A program made the position numbers and the translations under genes. A DNA stretch of 64,000 nucleotides from Devosia sp. XK-2 (GTDB lineage: Bacteria > Pseudomonadota > Alphaproteobacteria > Rhizobiales > Devosiaceae): positions 826,501-890,500 of the forward strand of contig NZ_CP146608.1 of assembly GCF_037113415.1 (NCBI RefSeq), in the 5' to 3' direction. A model generated the notes under the pieces. It was not told the DNA's origin and searched no databases. It saw only the letters and a program-made list of their open reading frames with translations. Every line of letters begins with the position of its first letter. The stretch's first letter is position 1. Below are positions 1 to 7,327 of the stretch, in pieces.

Positions 1-1
1 G

Positions 2-271
2 CCCTTCGACGAACTGCTGGTCGCCTATAAGGACCGTGCCGCCTATGATCGCGTTCCTGGCGCGCCGGACGAGGCGATCACCTTCTTCAGACCAAGCGTC
101 CTCCTCAATGGCCGTCTCGTCGGCTCCTGGCAAAAGACGCTGGGTACAAAATCGGGGCGGGTCGATCTGCACTTTGTTGGCGATCCTGAGGTGGTCGCGT
201 CTGAACTGGTCCAGGCGCAATTGGCGCGCCTCTCGCATTTCTGGGAACAACCGATCGGTCAGAACCAATAG
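2..271 (+). CDS. Winged-helix DNA-binding domain protein, C-terminal part (partial)
   Basis: The frame is open from the left edge and encodes the last 89 residues before a TAG stop. It begins PFDELLVAYKDR and continues with FFRPSVLLNGRLVGSW, the pattern seen near the C-terminus of the HTH_42 (YcaQ/AlkX-like) winged-helix family, where similar motifs follow the wing repeats. Members are linked to DNA repair or DNA binding, but the specific role here is unknown. The N-terminal three quarters lie outside the window. The next gene, on the other strand, ends 32 bases away, so the two genes converge. Confidence 0.7.
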   Translation, partial: PFDELLVAYKDRAAYDRVPGAPDEAITFFRPSVLLNGRLVGSWQKTLGTKSGRVDLHFVGDPEVVASELVQAQLARLSHFWEQPIGQNQ

Positions 272-303
272 GCATAACCGACGTCAGCCCGGCCCCGCGC
301 GGC

Positions 304-978
304 TCAGATTTTGTGTACCGGGTCCAGGTTGGACGGGAGATGACCCATGATCTTCTTGATAGATTTGATCATGTGCGGCTGATCGGTATAGCCCAGCTCA
401 ACGGCCACCGCCGCCGCGCTCGCACCCGCCTTTAGCAGGCGCACCGCTTCCTGCGCCCGGCGGATGAGCTCGAAATCCTTCTGGGTGATCCCGGTCGTCT
501 TCTTGAAATGCTGTTGCACCGTCCGCCTGGAGGCCGCCCTCGGATTTTCGCTGAAAGCCCGCGCGACCACGTCATTGGACTGCAATAGGCCGGCAGCGAT
601 CATCTGGTCGACAAGCTGCTCTGCCTCGAGAAATGTTGGGAGCGGCAGTTCGACGCCATCGAGCGTGAAATGGTCCCCTTCTACGGGTAGGAATCGCACC
701 GTCGCGCCGGTCAGAACCTGCTTTTCGTGCACCAGAAATACATGGGCGGCAAAGGAGATAACGATGGCATGCGACCCGCCCCGATAGGGGACGTCGACTG
801 GTTCTGTCGATTGCCCGGTAAGCCACAGGCTTGGCTGTCCGTCCGGACCGTAGCTCAGGATCAGGTCCCAGGATCCATCCGGTGTGGCTCGATAGATCCC
901 ATCTTCGAGCGATACGGTTTGCCAGACCGTGTCGATCCAGGGATGGGACGACGCGCGGCGGGTGTGCTTCTGGACCAT
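304..978 (-). CDS. AraC family transcriptional regulator
   Basis: This 224-residue protein has an N-terminal sensing region of about 120 residues, of the short cupin-like kind found in small AraC regulators. A C-terminal double helix-turn-helix follows (about residues 130-220, with QKDFELIRRAQEAVRLLKAG and LGYTDQPHMIKSIKKIMG). The second motif matches the AraC signature in which the last helix-turn-helix follows a [GY]-x-[ST]-D-x-[PS] stretch. The family usually activates nearby genes in response to a small ligand. No obvious target is adjacent: downstream is the convergent partial gene and upstream is an orphan permease. The ATG start has only a weak upstream GGGA. Confidence 0.85.
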   Translation of the reverse strand: MVQKHTRRASSHPWIDTVWQTVSLEDGIYRATPDGSWDLILSYGPDGQPSLWLTGQSTEPVDVPYRGGSHAIVISFAAHVFLVHEKQVLTGATVRFLPVEGDHFTLDGVELPLPTFLEAEQLVDQMIAAGLLQSNDVVARAFSENPRAASRRTVQQHFKKTTGITQKDFELIRRAQEAVRLLKAGASAAAVAVELGYTDQPHMIKSIKKIMGHLPSNLDPVHKI

Positions 979-1068
979 GGCAGAGGTAATCCCGTCGCCG
1001 AAGAGCTTGTGGACGAAGGAAAGTAATCGAAGGCAGGTGACAATTCCAGCCCGCCGGATCGACCCTGG

Positions 1069-1890
1069 TCAGTCAGACCAGCGCGCCAGCCGGATTTCGA
1101 GCAGGCGCAAAAGTTCGGTGACCACCACGCCAATCAGGGACAGGGTCAGCACGACGACAAAATATTCGGCCATGCGGAATGTATTGCCGTAAAGCGCCAG
1201 AAGTCCGCCAAGCCCGGTCACGGCGGTATAAAGCTCGGCCACCACGGTATTGATGAGGCCAATGGTGGCGCCGATGCGCAGACCGGTCAGAATATAGGGC
1301 AAGGCCCCCGGCAACACGATTGCCGCAAAGATACGCCATCGGCCGGCCCCCACGCTGCGCGCCATTTCGACCAGGTCCGGATCGGCCTGACGCACCCCCG
1401 CATAGGTGTTGATGACGATTGGCATCACGGCACCGAGAAACACCACGAACAGCTTGGCTTCGATGCCAAGGCCGAGAAACAGAATGATCAGTGGAATGAA
1501 GGCCACGCGAGGCGTCGCGGCCAGGGCATAGACATAGACTTCCAGTGTCCGGCCCAAAAGGCCGAAGGCGCCCATCACGATCCCAAGCGGCAGTGCCACG
1601 ACGATGGCCAGGCCAAAGCCGCCGAGATAGGTGCCCAGACTTATCGCTATCGCCATGGGCAGACGGCCCTGCTGCCATAGGCGCATGGCGGCCGCCAGGG
1701 TGTCGAGCGGCGAGGGGATGATATTGCGGCTGACATGTGTCGAGGCAAGTGTCCAACCGAGCACTAGCAAGACAAGGACGCCCAGTCGCGCAATGGTGAC
1801 AAGCGTCAACGATCGCAGGCCTTTGGGCGTAGACCTATCCAACAGCCCGGTCCCTTGCGGGCATGCGAGCGCAGAGAAGGGCGCTTTCAA
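1069..1890 (-). CDS. ABC transporter permease, SsuC/TauC type (orphan)
   Basis: An inner-membrane permease of about 273 residues from the nitrate/sulfonate/taurine family. It has around six hydrophobic segments and the EAA loop that contacts the ATPase (VEMARSVGAGRWRIFAAIVL, then LPYILTGLRIG), which places it in the BPD_transp_1 family. Length is normal. The annotated start is a TTG with no clear ribosome binding site, so the true N-terminus may lie a few tens of residues downstream. Neither an ATPase nor a periplasmic binding protein of this family is beside it; the neighbours are AraC and GntR regulators. It may be a remnant of a lost operon or may borrow partners encoded elsewhere. Confidence 0.85.
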   Translation of the reverse strand: MKAPFSALACPQGTGLLDRSTPKGLRSLTLVTIARLGVLVLLVLGWTLASTHVSRNIIPSPLDTLAAAMRLWQQGRLPMAIAISLGTYLGGFGLAIVVALPLGIVMGAFGLLGRTLEVYVYALAATPRVAFIPLIILFLGLGIEAKLFVVFLGAVMPIVINTYAGVRQADPDLVEMARSVGAGRWRIFAAIVLPGALPYILTGLRIGATIGLINTVVAELYTAVTGLGGLLALYGNTFRMAEYFVVVLTLSLIGVVVTELLRLLEIRLARWSD

Positions 1891-2034
1891 GACTCGGACG
1901 GATGATCGGCAATTGGTTAAACTCTATGATGCGTCGCCGCAGAAATTGCGTGAGCTTGTCCTCTTGGTCCAGAGCCCAGGGAAATTTTCTTCGGCATGTC
2001 GGCAGCAAAGCGCGCCTGTCGCGGATACCGGCGC

Positions 2035-2694
2035 TCATTCCTGCGCAAAACGCCTCTGTGAATTGAGAATGTGATCACGCATGGCCATCGCGGCGGCATC
2101 GGGATCAGCGGCGGCAAGGGCCGCCGCTATTCGGCGATGCTCCACAATAGCGTCCGAGATCGCCGTCAGCGGTTGGGACATGCGGAACAGGTGGACATGC
2201 ACATGCAGGGCCGAAAGCGCCTCGGCGATAACCTTATTGCCGCTGGCGGCCGCAATGCTACCGTGAAATTCCTCGTCCAGACGGGAAAAGCGGGTGTAAT
2301 CCTCGGGGGTTCGAAAGGCGGCACCAGTATCCATGTTCTGCCAAAGTGCGGACAGCTCCGCCCGCTCCTTCTCGCCGATATTCCTGGCCGCCAAAGCCGC
2401 CAGATGAGGCTCGGTCAATAGGCGCATCTCGTAGATCTGATCCAGGCGGCCGTGCTCCAGGCGCTCGGCCACGCGATACCCCACCAGATGCACCTTGACC
2501 ACAAGACCCTGCGCCTCCAGCCGTGCTAGCGCCTCGCGAATGGGGGTCTGGGACACATTGAGCGTCCGAGCCAGCGCGTCGACCGACAGTTTGGTGCCCG
2601 GGGCGATGCCATGCGTCATCATCTGGTCGAAGAGCCGGGCGTAGACCTCCTCGGTCAACGCGACAGGCCGCCTGATATCGGTCAGCGAATTCAT
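2035..2694 (-). CDS. GntR family regulator, FCD subgroup
   Basis: About 219 residues. The N-terminal winged helix includes LSVDALARTLNVSQTPIREALARLEAQGLV, the typical GntR recognition region. An all-helical FCD ligand-binding domain follows, with its metal-binding pattern (EEFHGSIAAASGN, later HVHVHLFRM and EHRRIAAAL). FCD regulators usually repress catabolic or transport genes and release DNA on binding an organic acid. The start chosen is the ATG preceded by GGGA seven bases away; in-frame starts at 2715 (ATG) and 2751 (TTG) are possible. The gene diverges from the dehydrogenase operon at 2775 and probably controls it. The likely operator is the palindrome at 2758-2769. Confidence 0.9.
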   Translation of the reverse strand: MNSLTDIRRPVALTEEVYARLFDQMMTHGIAPGTKLSVDALARTLNVSQTPIREALARLEAQGLVVKVHLVGYRVAERLEHGRLDQIYEMRLLTEPHLAALAARNIGEKERAELSALWQNMDTGAAFRTPEDYTRFSRLDEEFHGSIAAASGNKVIAEALSALHVHVHLFRMSQPLTAISDAIVEHRRIAAALAAADPDAAAMAMRDHILNSQRRFAQE

Positions 2695-2757
2695 CTGCGT
2701 TCCCAAACTTGACATGAGCGACAAGCTACCACCACTATGCACTGCGAACAATCAAAT

Positions 2758-2769
2758 ATCCTATAGGAT
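2758..2769. promoter_or_regulatory. Perfect 12-bp palindrome ATCCTATAGGAT, candidate GntR operator
   Basis: A perfect inverted repeat, ATCCTATAGGAT, lies between the divergent GntR gene and the dehydrogenase operon. It ends only five bases before the GTG start at 2775. The AGGA that best serves as ribosome binding site for that gene (2765-2768) is inside the palindrome. A bound repressor would sit over the start of the operon. That FCD regulator binds here is inference from position and symmetry. Confidence 0.45.
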
Positions 2770-2774
2770 TTACT

Positions 2775-3779
2775 GTGCCCCTTATCGATGCGCAGACCTT
2801 GCGCCGACTCTCGACGCAAATTCTGATCCATGCCGGGGTTCCCGAGCCCAGTGCGGCTTCGCAGACGGATCTGCTTCTAGAGGCCGAATTGCGTGGTGTG
2901 CCGTCCCACGGACTGCTGCGTCTGCGCCGCGTCGTCGAGCGCATTGGAAACGGCGTTGCCAATCCCGCGAGTGTCGGGCGGCATTATTGGCGCCGCGAGG
3001 CTTTTCTTGAGGTCGACGGAGAGATGGGGCTTGGGCCGGTTGTCGCCCTGGCCGCGCTCGATCAGATTGCGATCCGCGCCCGGCAAACGGGAATTGCCGT
3101 GGCCGCCATTCACAATTCGAACCATATCGGCATGCTCGGTTATTATGCCGAACGCATCGCCCAGGCCGGGCAAACCATATTGGCCTTCTCCACCAGCGAG
3201 GCCCTGGTGCATCCCTGGGGCGGTCGCAAGGCTATGCTTGGCACAAATCCCATAGCGATAGGGGTTCCCACCCAGGGCGAACCCTTCGTCATGGATACGG
3301 CCACCAGCATTGTATCGATGGGCGAGGTCCATGATTATGCCAGCCGCGGCGAGCCTCTGCCGGAGGGATGGGCTCTTGATGCGCAAGGAAATCCCACCAC
3401 CGATGCCGCCGCGGCAAAGGCCGGGGCGCTGGCACCTTTTGGTGGCGCCAAGGGCTATGCGCTGGGGCTGGCATTCGGGCTCCTTGCATCCAGTCTTGCC
3501 GGCGCGGCGCTCGGCCGGGACGTGCACGGAACACTGGATTCGCACTCCATCTGCAATAAGGGCGATCTGTTCATCGTCATCGATGGCCCGAACGCCTTGC
3601 TTGATGATTATCTGGATATGCTGCGCCAGGCCGAGCCTGCCGAAGGCGTCGAAAAAGTGCTCATTCCCGGTGAGCGCGGACGGGCCTGCCGGGCTGAGCG
3701 TTTGCGCATTGGCGTGCCGCTGGCCGAGCCGTTGTGGAGCGACTTGCAGCGGCTGGCGGCTGAACAGGAAGGGGCCTAG
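2775..3779 (+). CDS. Malate/L-lactate dehydrogenase-type oxidoreductase (Ldh_2 family)
   Basis: A 334-residue cytosolic NAD(P)-dependent 2-hydroxyacid dehydrogenase of the MDH2/LDH2 fold. Family hallmarks are HGLLRLRR near residue 45, the NSNHIGMLGYYAERIAQAG segment around 112-130, and GTNPIAIGVPT followed by FVMDTATS. The conserved GGAKGYALGLAFGLL stretch lies near 218. Relatives oxidise or reduce malate, lactate, ureidoglycolate, 2,3-diketogulonate or sulfolactate, so the substrate cannot be read from sequence. It starts with GTG, with AGGA six bases upstream, and is the first gene of an operon with an iron-type alcohol dehydrogenase and an aldehyde dehydrogenase. It probably handles a hydroxyacid in the same pathway. 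Confidence 0.9.
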   Translation: MPLIDAQTLRRLSTQILIHAGVPEPSAASQTDLLLEAELRGVPSHGLLRLRRVVERIGNGVANPASVGRHYWRREAFLEVDGEMGLGPVVALAALDQIAIRARQTGIAVAAIHNSNHIGMLGYYAERIAQAGQTILAFSTSEALVHPWGGRKAMLGTNPIAIGVPTQGEPFVMDTATSIVSMGEVHDYASRGEPLPEGWALDAQGNPTTDAAAAKAGALAPFGGAKGYALGLAFGLLASSLAGAALGRDVHGTLDSHSICNKGDLFIVIDGPNALLDDYLDMLRQAEPAEGVEKVLIPGERGRACRAERLRIGVPLAEPLWSDLQRLAAEQEGA

Positions 3780-3782
3780 GCG

Positions 3783-5036
3783 ATGGAAACACCATTTGGC
3801 GTGGTCAGAGGGCCTAGAAACCTTGTTTTCGGTGCGGGGCAACGCGCGGCGCTGGCACAATATGCCAAGGCGTTGGGGCGCCGTGCCCTGTTCGTCACCG
3901 ACGACCGCATGGCTGGGGAACCGGTCTTTGATCGAATGGTCCGCGACGTGGAAGAAGCCGGTACTTCCGTCGCCGTTTTCAGCGGCGTCCAGGCCGAACT
4001 TCCTGCCGACTGTATCGCGAAGGGCCTCGCCCAGGGCGCCGATATTGCCGCCGATGTCATCATTGGCGTAGGCGGCGGCAGTTGCCTCGATGCCGCCAAG
4101 GTCATCGCCCTGTTGCTGGCCCATGGCGGCGATATTTCTAGCTATTACGGCGAGTTCAAGGTGCCTGGCCCGATCGTGCCGCTCATCGCCGTGCCCACGA
4201 CGGCCGGAACCGGCTCGGAGGTTACGCCGGTGGCGGTGGTTTCGGATCGGAGCAGGGCCGTCAAGGTCGGTATTGCCAGTCCGCACCTTATTCCGCACAC
4301 CGCCATCTGCGATCCGGAATTGACCTATGGCTGCCCGCCCGGACTAACCGCCGTTTCGGGCGCCGATGCGCTTACCCATGCCATCGAGGCGTTCACCACC
4401 AAACGCCGCGAGCCGGCTGGGTCAATCGCCCACGATCACGTGTTTCTGGGCAAAAACGCGCTAAGCGACCTTTATGCGCTTGAGGCGATCCGGCTGATCG
4501 GTGGCAGTCTGGCGCCAGCAGTGCGTGATAGTAGTGACCAGAAGGCGCGGACCGACATGATGCTGGGCGCAACCCTGGCGGGACTGGCCTTCGGTACGGC
4601 TGGAACTGCTGCCGCGCATGCGGTGCAATATCCGGTCGGCGCGCTGACCCACACTGCGCATGGCCTGGGCGTGGCGGCGATGATGCCCTATGTCATGGCG
4701 TTCAATCTGCCAGCCATCACGCCCGAACTGGCCGAAATCGCCGTCGCGCTCGGCCTGGTAGTCGATGGCCTTACCCAGAGGCAACGCGCATTCGCCGCCG
4801 TCGATGGCGTGGCCGCGCTATTCGCCGATATCGGCATCCCCACAGACCTTAAGACGTTGGGTCTTGAAGAGGACAAACTTGGCTGGGTAGTGGAACAGGC
4901 GCTGGCCGCTACTAGGCTCGTCAAGAACAACGCGCGGCCGCTTGACACCCAATCCATGACCCGGCTGGTCTTGGCTGCATATCGCGGCGATCGCGACGCG
5001 CTGCAAGACGGCCAGTTGGAACGAGAGGCGAAATGA
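3783..5036 (+). CDS. Iron-containing alcohol dehydrogenase (group III)
   Basis: A 417-residue NAD(P)-dependent alcohol dehydrogenase. It has the nucleotide-binding GVGGGSCLDAAK motif near residue 98 and PTTAGTGSEVTPVAV near 140. The metal-site regions include SGADALTHAIEAF around 195 and HTAHGLGVAAMMPYVMAFN around 285, giving the usual Asp and His ligands. The family reversibly oxidises primary or secondary alcohols, including 4-hydroxybutyrate, 1,3-propanediol and lactaldehyde. It starts three bases after the Ldh2-type gene and ends one base before the aldehyde dehydrogenase. An alcohol-to-aldehyde-to-acid sequence is therefore likely. With a GabD-like partner, 4-hydroxybutyrate is one candidate substrate, but this is inference. 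Confidence 0.93.
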   Translation: METPFGVVRGPRNLVFGAGQRAALAQYAKALGRRALFVTDDRMAGEPVFDRMVRDVEEAGTSVAVFSGVQAELPADCIAKGLAQGADIAADVIIGVGGGSCLDAAKVIALLLAHGGDISSYYGEFKVPGPIVPLIAVPTTAGTGSEVTPVAVVSDRSRAVKVGIASPHLIPHTAICDPELTYGCPPGLTAVSGADALTHAIEAFTTKRREPAGSIAHDHVFLGKNALSDLYALEAIRLIGGSLAPAVRDSSDQKARTDMMLGATLAGLAFGTAGTAAAHAVQYPVGALTHTAHGLGVAAMMPYVMAFNLPAITPELAEIAVALGLVVDGLTQRQRAFAAVDGVAALFADIGIPTDLKTLGLEEDKLGWVVEQALAATRLVKNNARPLDTQSMTRLVLAAYRGDRDALQDGQLEREAK

Positions 5037-5037
5037 G

Positions 5038-6516
5038 ATGACCGCTGACACCCAGATTTCCCCACACCTGAGTTTCGATCCTGCCGGCGTACCCGACCGC
5101 TTGTTCATTGGGGGCCAGTGGCGACAGGGTCGAGGCGGCGATGATATTGATGTTATTGACCCATCCACCGGCACCGTTATCACCCGGGTTGCCAATGCCA
5201 GTGTCGAGGATGCCTTGGACGCGGTGACCGCCGCTCACAATGCCTTGCCGGCATGGGCCGCCACGGCGCCGCGCCGGCGCAGCGAAATTCTGCGCCGCTG
5301 TTTCGAGCTGATGATCGAGCGCAAGCAAATGCTGGCAGAGCTTATTTCGCTTGAAAACGGCAAGGCCCTCGGCGACGCACAAGGCGAAGTAACCTATGCC
5401 GCCGAGTTCTTCCGGTGGTTTTCGGAAGAAGCGGTGCGCCTTAACGGGGATGTTTCCATCGCCCCAAGCGGCGCCAACCGCATTCTGGTCCAACACCAGC
5501 CGATCGGCGTGGCGGTACTCGTCACCCCGTGGAATTTTCCCGCCGCCATGGCAACGCGCAAAATCGCGCCGGCTCTAGCAGCCGGTTGCACCTGTGTGCT
5601 GAAACCGGCGACCGAAACCCCGTTGACCGCCTATGCACTGGCGGAAATCTATCGCGAGGCAGGCGTTCCCGACGGCGTGGTCAACGTCATCACCACAGCG
5701 CAGGCGGGCGCCACGGTGAGCGCCATGCTGCACGATCCGCGTGTGCGCAAGCTGTCCTTCACCGGGTCTACCGAAGTAGGGCGCCGCCTGCTGCGCGAGG
5801 CATCCGATACGGTCATTTCCTGCTCGATGGAACTGGGCGGCAATGCGCCTTTCATCGTATTTGACGATGCCGACCTCGACGCAGCGCTGGATGGCGCCAT
5901 GGTCGCCAAAATGCGTAATGGCGGTGAGGCGTGCACCGCGGCCAATCGCTTTTATGTGCAGGAGGGCATAGCTGAGGCCTTTTCCGCCGGCTTGGTTGAA
6001 CGCATGAAGGCGCTAAGGGTTGGCCCCGGATATGATCCCGCGACCCAATGCGGTCCGCTGATCAACCGCGATGCGGTCACGCGTATCGATAATTGGGTTG
6101 ATGAAGCGGTCCGGGCAGGCGCCAGGGTGCTGACCGGCGGCCAAACCGGCCGCAACGCTGGTTACTTTCTCTCACCCACGGTTCTTGCCGATGTTCCGGC
6201 CGAGGCAAAATTGATGCGTGAGGAGATCTTTGGCCCGGTCGCGCCCATTGCGGTGTTCAAGACCGAGGAAGAGGCTATTGCCCTGGCCAATAACACTGAA
6301 TATGGCCTGATTGCCTATGTGTTCACCCGCGATCTCGCGCGGGGGCTACGGGTGTCGGAGAAGGTCGAGTCCGGCATGGTCGCCCTCAATCGTGGCCTGG
6401 CTTCCGATCCGGCGGCGCCTTTCGGCGGCACCAAGCAAAGCGGCCTGGGCCGGGAGGGCGCCCACCATGGCATTCTCGAATTCTGCGAGACTAAATATAT
6501 TGCGGTGAGTTGGTAG
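5038..6516 (+). CDS. gabD: NAD(P)-dependent succinate-semialdehyde dehydrogenase-like aldehyde dehydrogenase
   Basis: A 492-residue aldehyde dehydrogenase with the full fold and both catalytic residues. The general base is Glu265 in MELGGNAPFIVF and the nucleophile is Cys299 in GGEACTAANRF. The Rossmann motif FTGSTEVGRRLL and PWNFPAAMATRKIAPALAAG are close to the GabD (succinate-semialdehyde dehydrogenase) type; C-terminal APFGGTKQSGLGREG is also typical. It probably oxidises an aldehyde made by the upstream iron-type dehydrogenase to a carboxylic acid. The stop of the previous gene and this ATG are one base apart, so translation is coupled. The exact aldehyde is not proven; the GabD name is a family-level call. 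Confidence 0.9.
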   Translation: MTADTQISPHLSFDPAGVPDRLFIGGQWRQGRGGDDIDVIDPSTGTVITRVANASVEDALDAVTAAHNALPAWAATAPRRRSEILRRCFELMIERKQMLAELISLENGKALGDAQGEVTYAAEFFRWFSEEAVRLNGDVSIAPSGANRILVQHQPIGVAVLVTPWNFPAAMATRKIAPALAAGCTCVLKPATETPLTAYALAEIYREAGVPDGVVNVITTAQAGATVSAMLHDPRVRKLSFTGSTEVGRRLLREASDTVISCSMELGGNAPFIVFDDADLDAALDGAMVAKMRNGGEACTAANRFYVQEGIAEAFSAGLVERMKALRVGPGYDPATQCGPLINRDAVTRIDNWVDEAVRAGARVLTGGQTGRNAGYFLSPTVLADVPAEAKLMREEIFGPVAPIAVFKTEEEAIALANNTEYGLIAYVFTRDLARGLRVSEKVESGMVALNRGLASDPAAPFGGTKQSGLGREGAHHGILEFCETKYIAVSW

Positions 6517-6541
6517 CTGAACCGCGCCGCCATGGGCTCCG

Positions 6542-7195
6542 CTAAACCGGGGGATGGGGGATGCCGCGCCTGGTGACCTCGCCGAAAAAGTCGGCATAGC
6601 CGCCCTTCAGGGTGCGCTCCATGAGCCCGGACAGCTCGGATAGGGGTGCGGCAGACCAGTCGACCCGCAGGTCGACATCGGGATAGGCCTCGCGGCCATA
6701 AATCTTGAGCGCGGCCGAGTTGATGCCGCGCTTGTCCCCGCCGGCGGACTGGCCCGCGAGTAGTGCTGCGAGCAGTCTATCGGTCAACGGGGCGGGGGTG
6801 GATGCAGCCTCCAACATGGCCTGCAAGACCCTTTCACCGGCCAGGATATTGCCAGCGACGGCGACATTGTCGCCTTTGATGTGCCCGGCGTAGTCCTGAC
6901 AATGCGCGCCAGTCCAGGCCGCCATTCGGCCCTGCGCATCGATGGCGATGACTTGCCGCCTTTCGCTTTCCGGATCGGCCGACAAAGCAGCTGTCATGGC
7001 CGCTTCCACCCCCATATCGTCAACCTGTTCGAGCATGTCGAAGGCCAAATAGGGATTGGTCATGGCTTGCGTGGCGATAGCGGCACTATTGCTCCGGGCG
7101 TGGGGAACAAGGGAGCCGACTGCCGGACCGGCCGTTGCGGTGGCCACACCCAGTTCTCCGGTTCGGGCATCGCGGGCAACAATCGAAAACGTCAT
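6542..7195 (-). CDS. DUF1028 family protein
   Basis: A 217-residue protein that begins MTFSIVARDARTGELGVATATAGPAVGS, the conserved start of the DUF1028 family, with GAHCQDYAGHIKGDNVAVAGNIL in the middle. The family has an Ntn-hydrolase-like fold, is often encoded with peptide transporters, and has no settled function. There is no signal peptide, so it should be cytosolic. The ATG has AGGAGG about a dozen bases upstream. It diverges from the peptide importer and shares the control region holding the paired operators at 7216-7262. Hydrolysis of an imported peptide or amide is a reasonable guess only. Confidence 0.85.
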   Translation of the reverse strand: MTFSIVARDARTGELGVATATAGPAVGSLVPHARSNSAAIATQAMTNPYLAFDMLEQVDDMGVEAAMTAALSADPESERRQVIAIDAQGRMAAWTGAHCQDYAGHIKGDNVAVAGNILAGERVLQAMLEAASTPAPLTDRLLAALLAGQSAGGDKRGINSAALKIYGREAYPDVDLRVDWSAAPLSELSGLMERTLKGGYADFFGEVTRRGIPHPPV

Positions 7196-7215
7196 GCCGG
7201 GAAATTCCTCCTATA

Positions 7216-7263
7216 AATTTATCATCATAAATTGACGGGATGGCGTATTTATGATGATAAATT
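7216..7263. promoter_or_regulatory. Twin near-palindromic operators in the DUF1028/dpp control region
   Basis: Two 16-base elements face each other: ATTTATCATCATAAAT at 7217-7232 and its exact reverse complement ATTTATGATGATAAAT at 7247-7262. Each is itself a near palindrome, with ATTTAT and ATAAAT arms around four bases. Their centres are 30 bp apart, close to three helical turns, which fits two dimers on one DNA face. The arrangement overlaps the likely promoter at 7232-7260. The GntR gene at the end of the importer operon (12521) is the natural candidate for the binding protein; that pairing is inference. Confidence 0.65.
7232..7260 (+). promoter_or_regulatory. Candidate sigma70-type promoter of the first dpp operon
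   Basis: TTGACG (7232-7237) and TGATAA (7255-7260) are separated by 17 bases. This is a good -35 and a moderate -10 match about 70 bp before the binding-protein start. The first operator ends within the -35 and the second covers the -10, so binding would block RNA polymerase. No transcript start has been mapped. Confidence 0.45.
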
Positions 7264-7327
7264 GCAAATGCCTTGTCTCACGGTAAGGGCCGGGAGGCAA
7301 TGGTTGAGGGAACGCAAGGAGGTTTCG

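Noticed and set aside
1835..2038. Short minus-strand frame upstream of the orphan permease
   Set aside because: It has no ribosome binding site or motif and overlaps the permease in another frame; the 1891-2034 gap seems empty.
2877..4298. Minus-strand open frame of 473 codons
   Set aside because: It lies antisense to two clear dehydrogenase genes, has no recognisable domain, and reflects the high-GC codon pattern of the coding strand.
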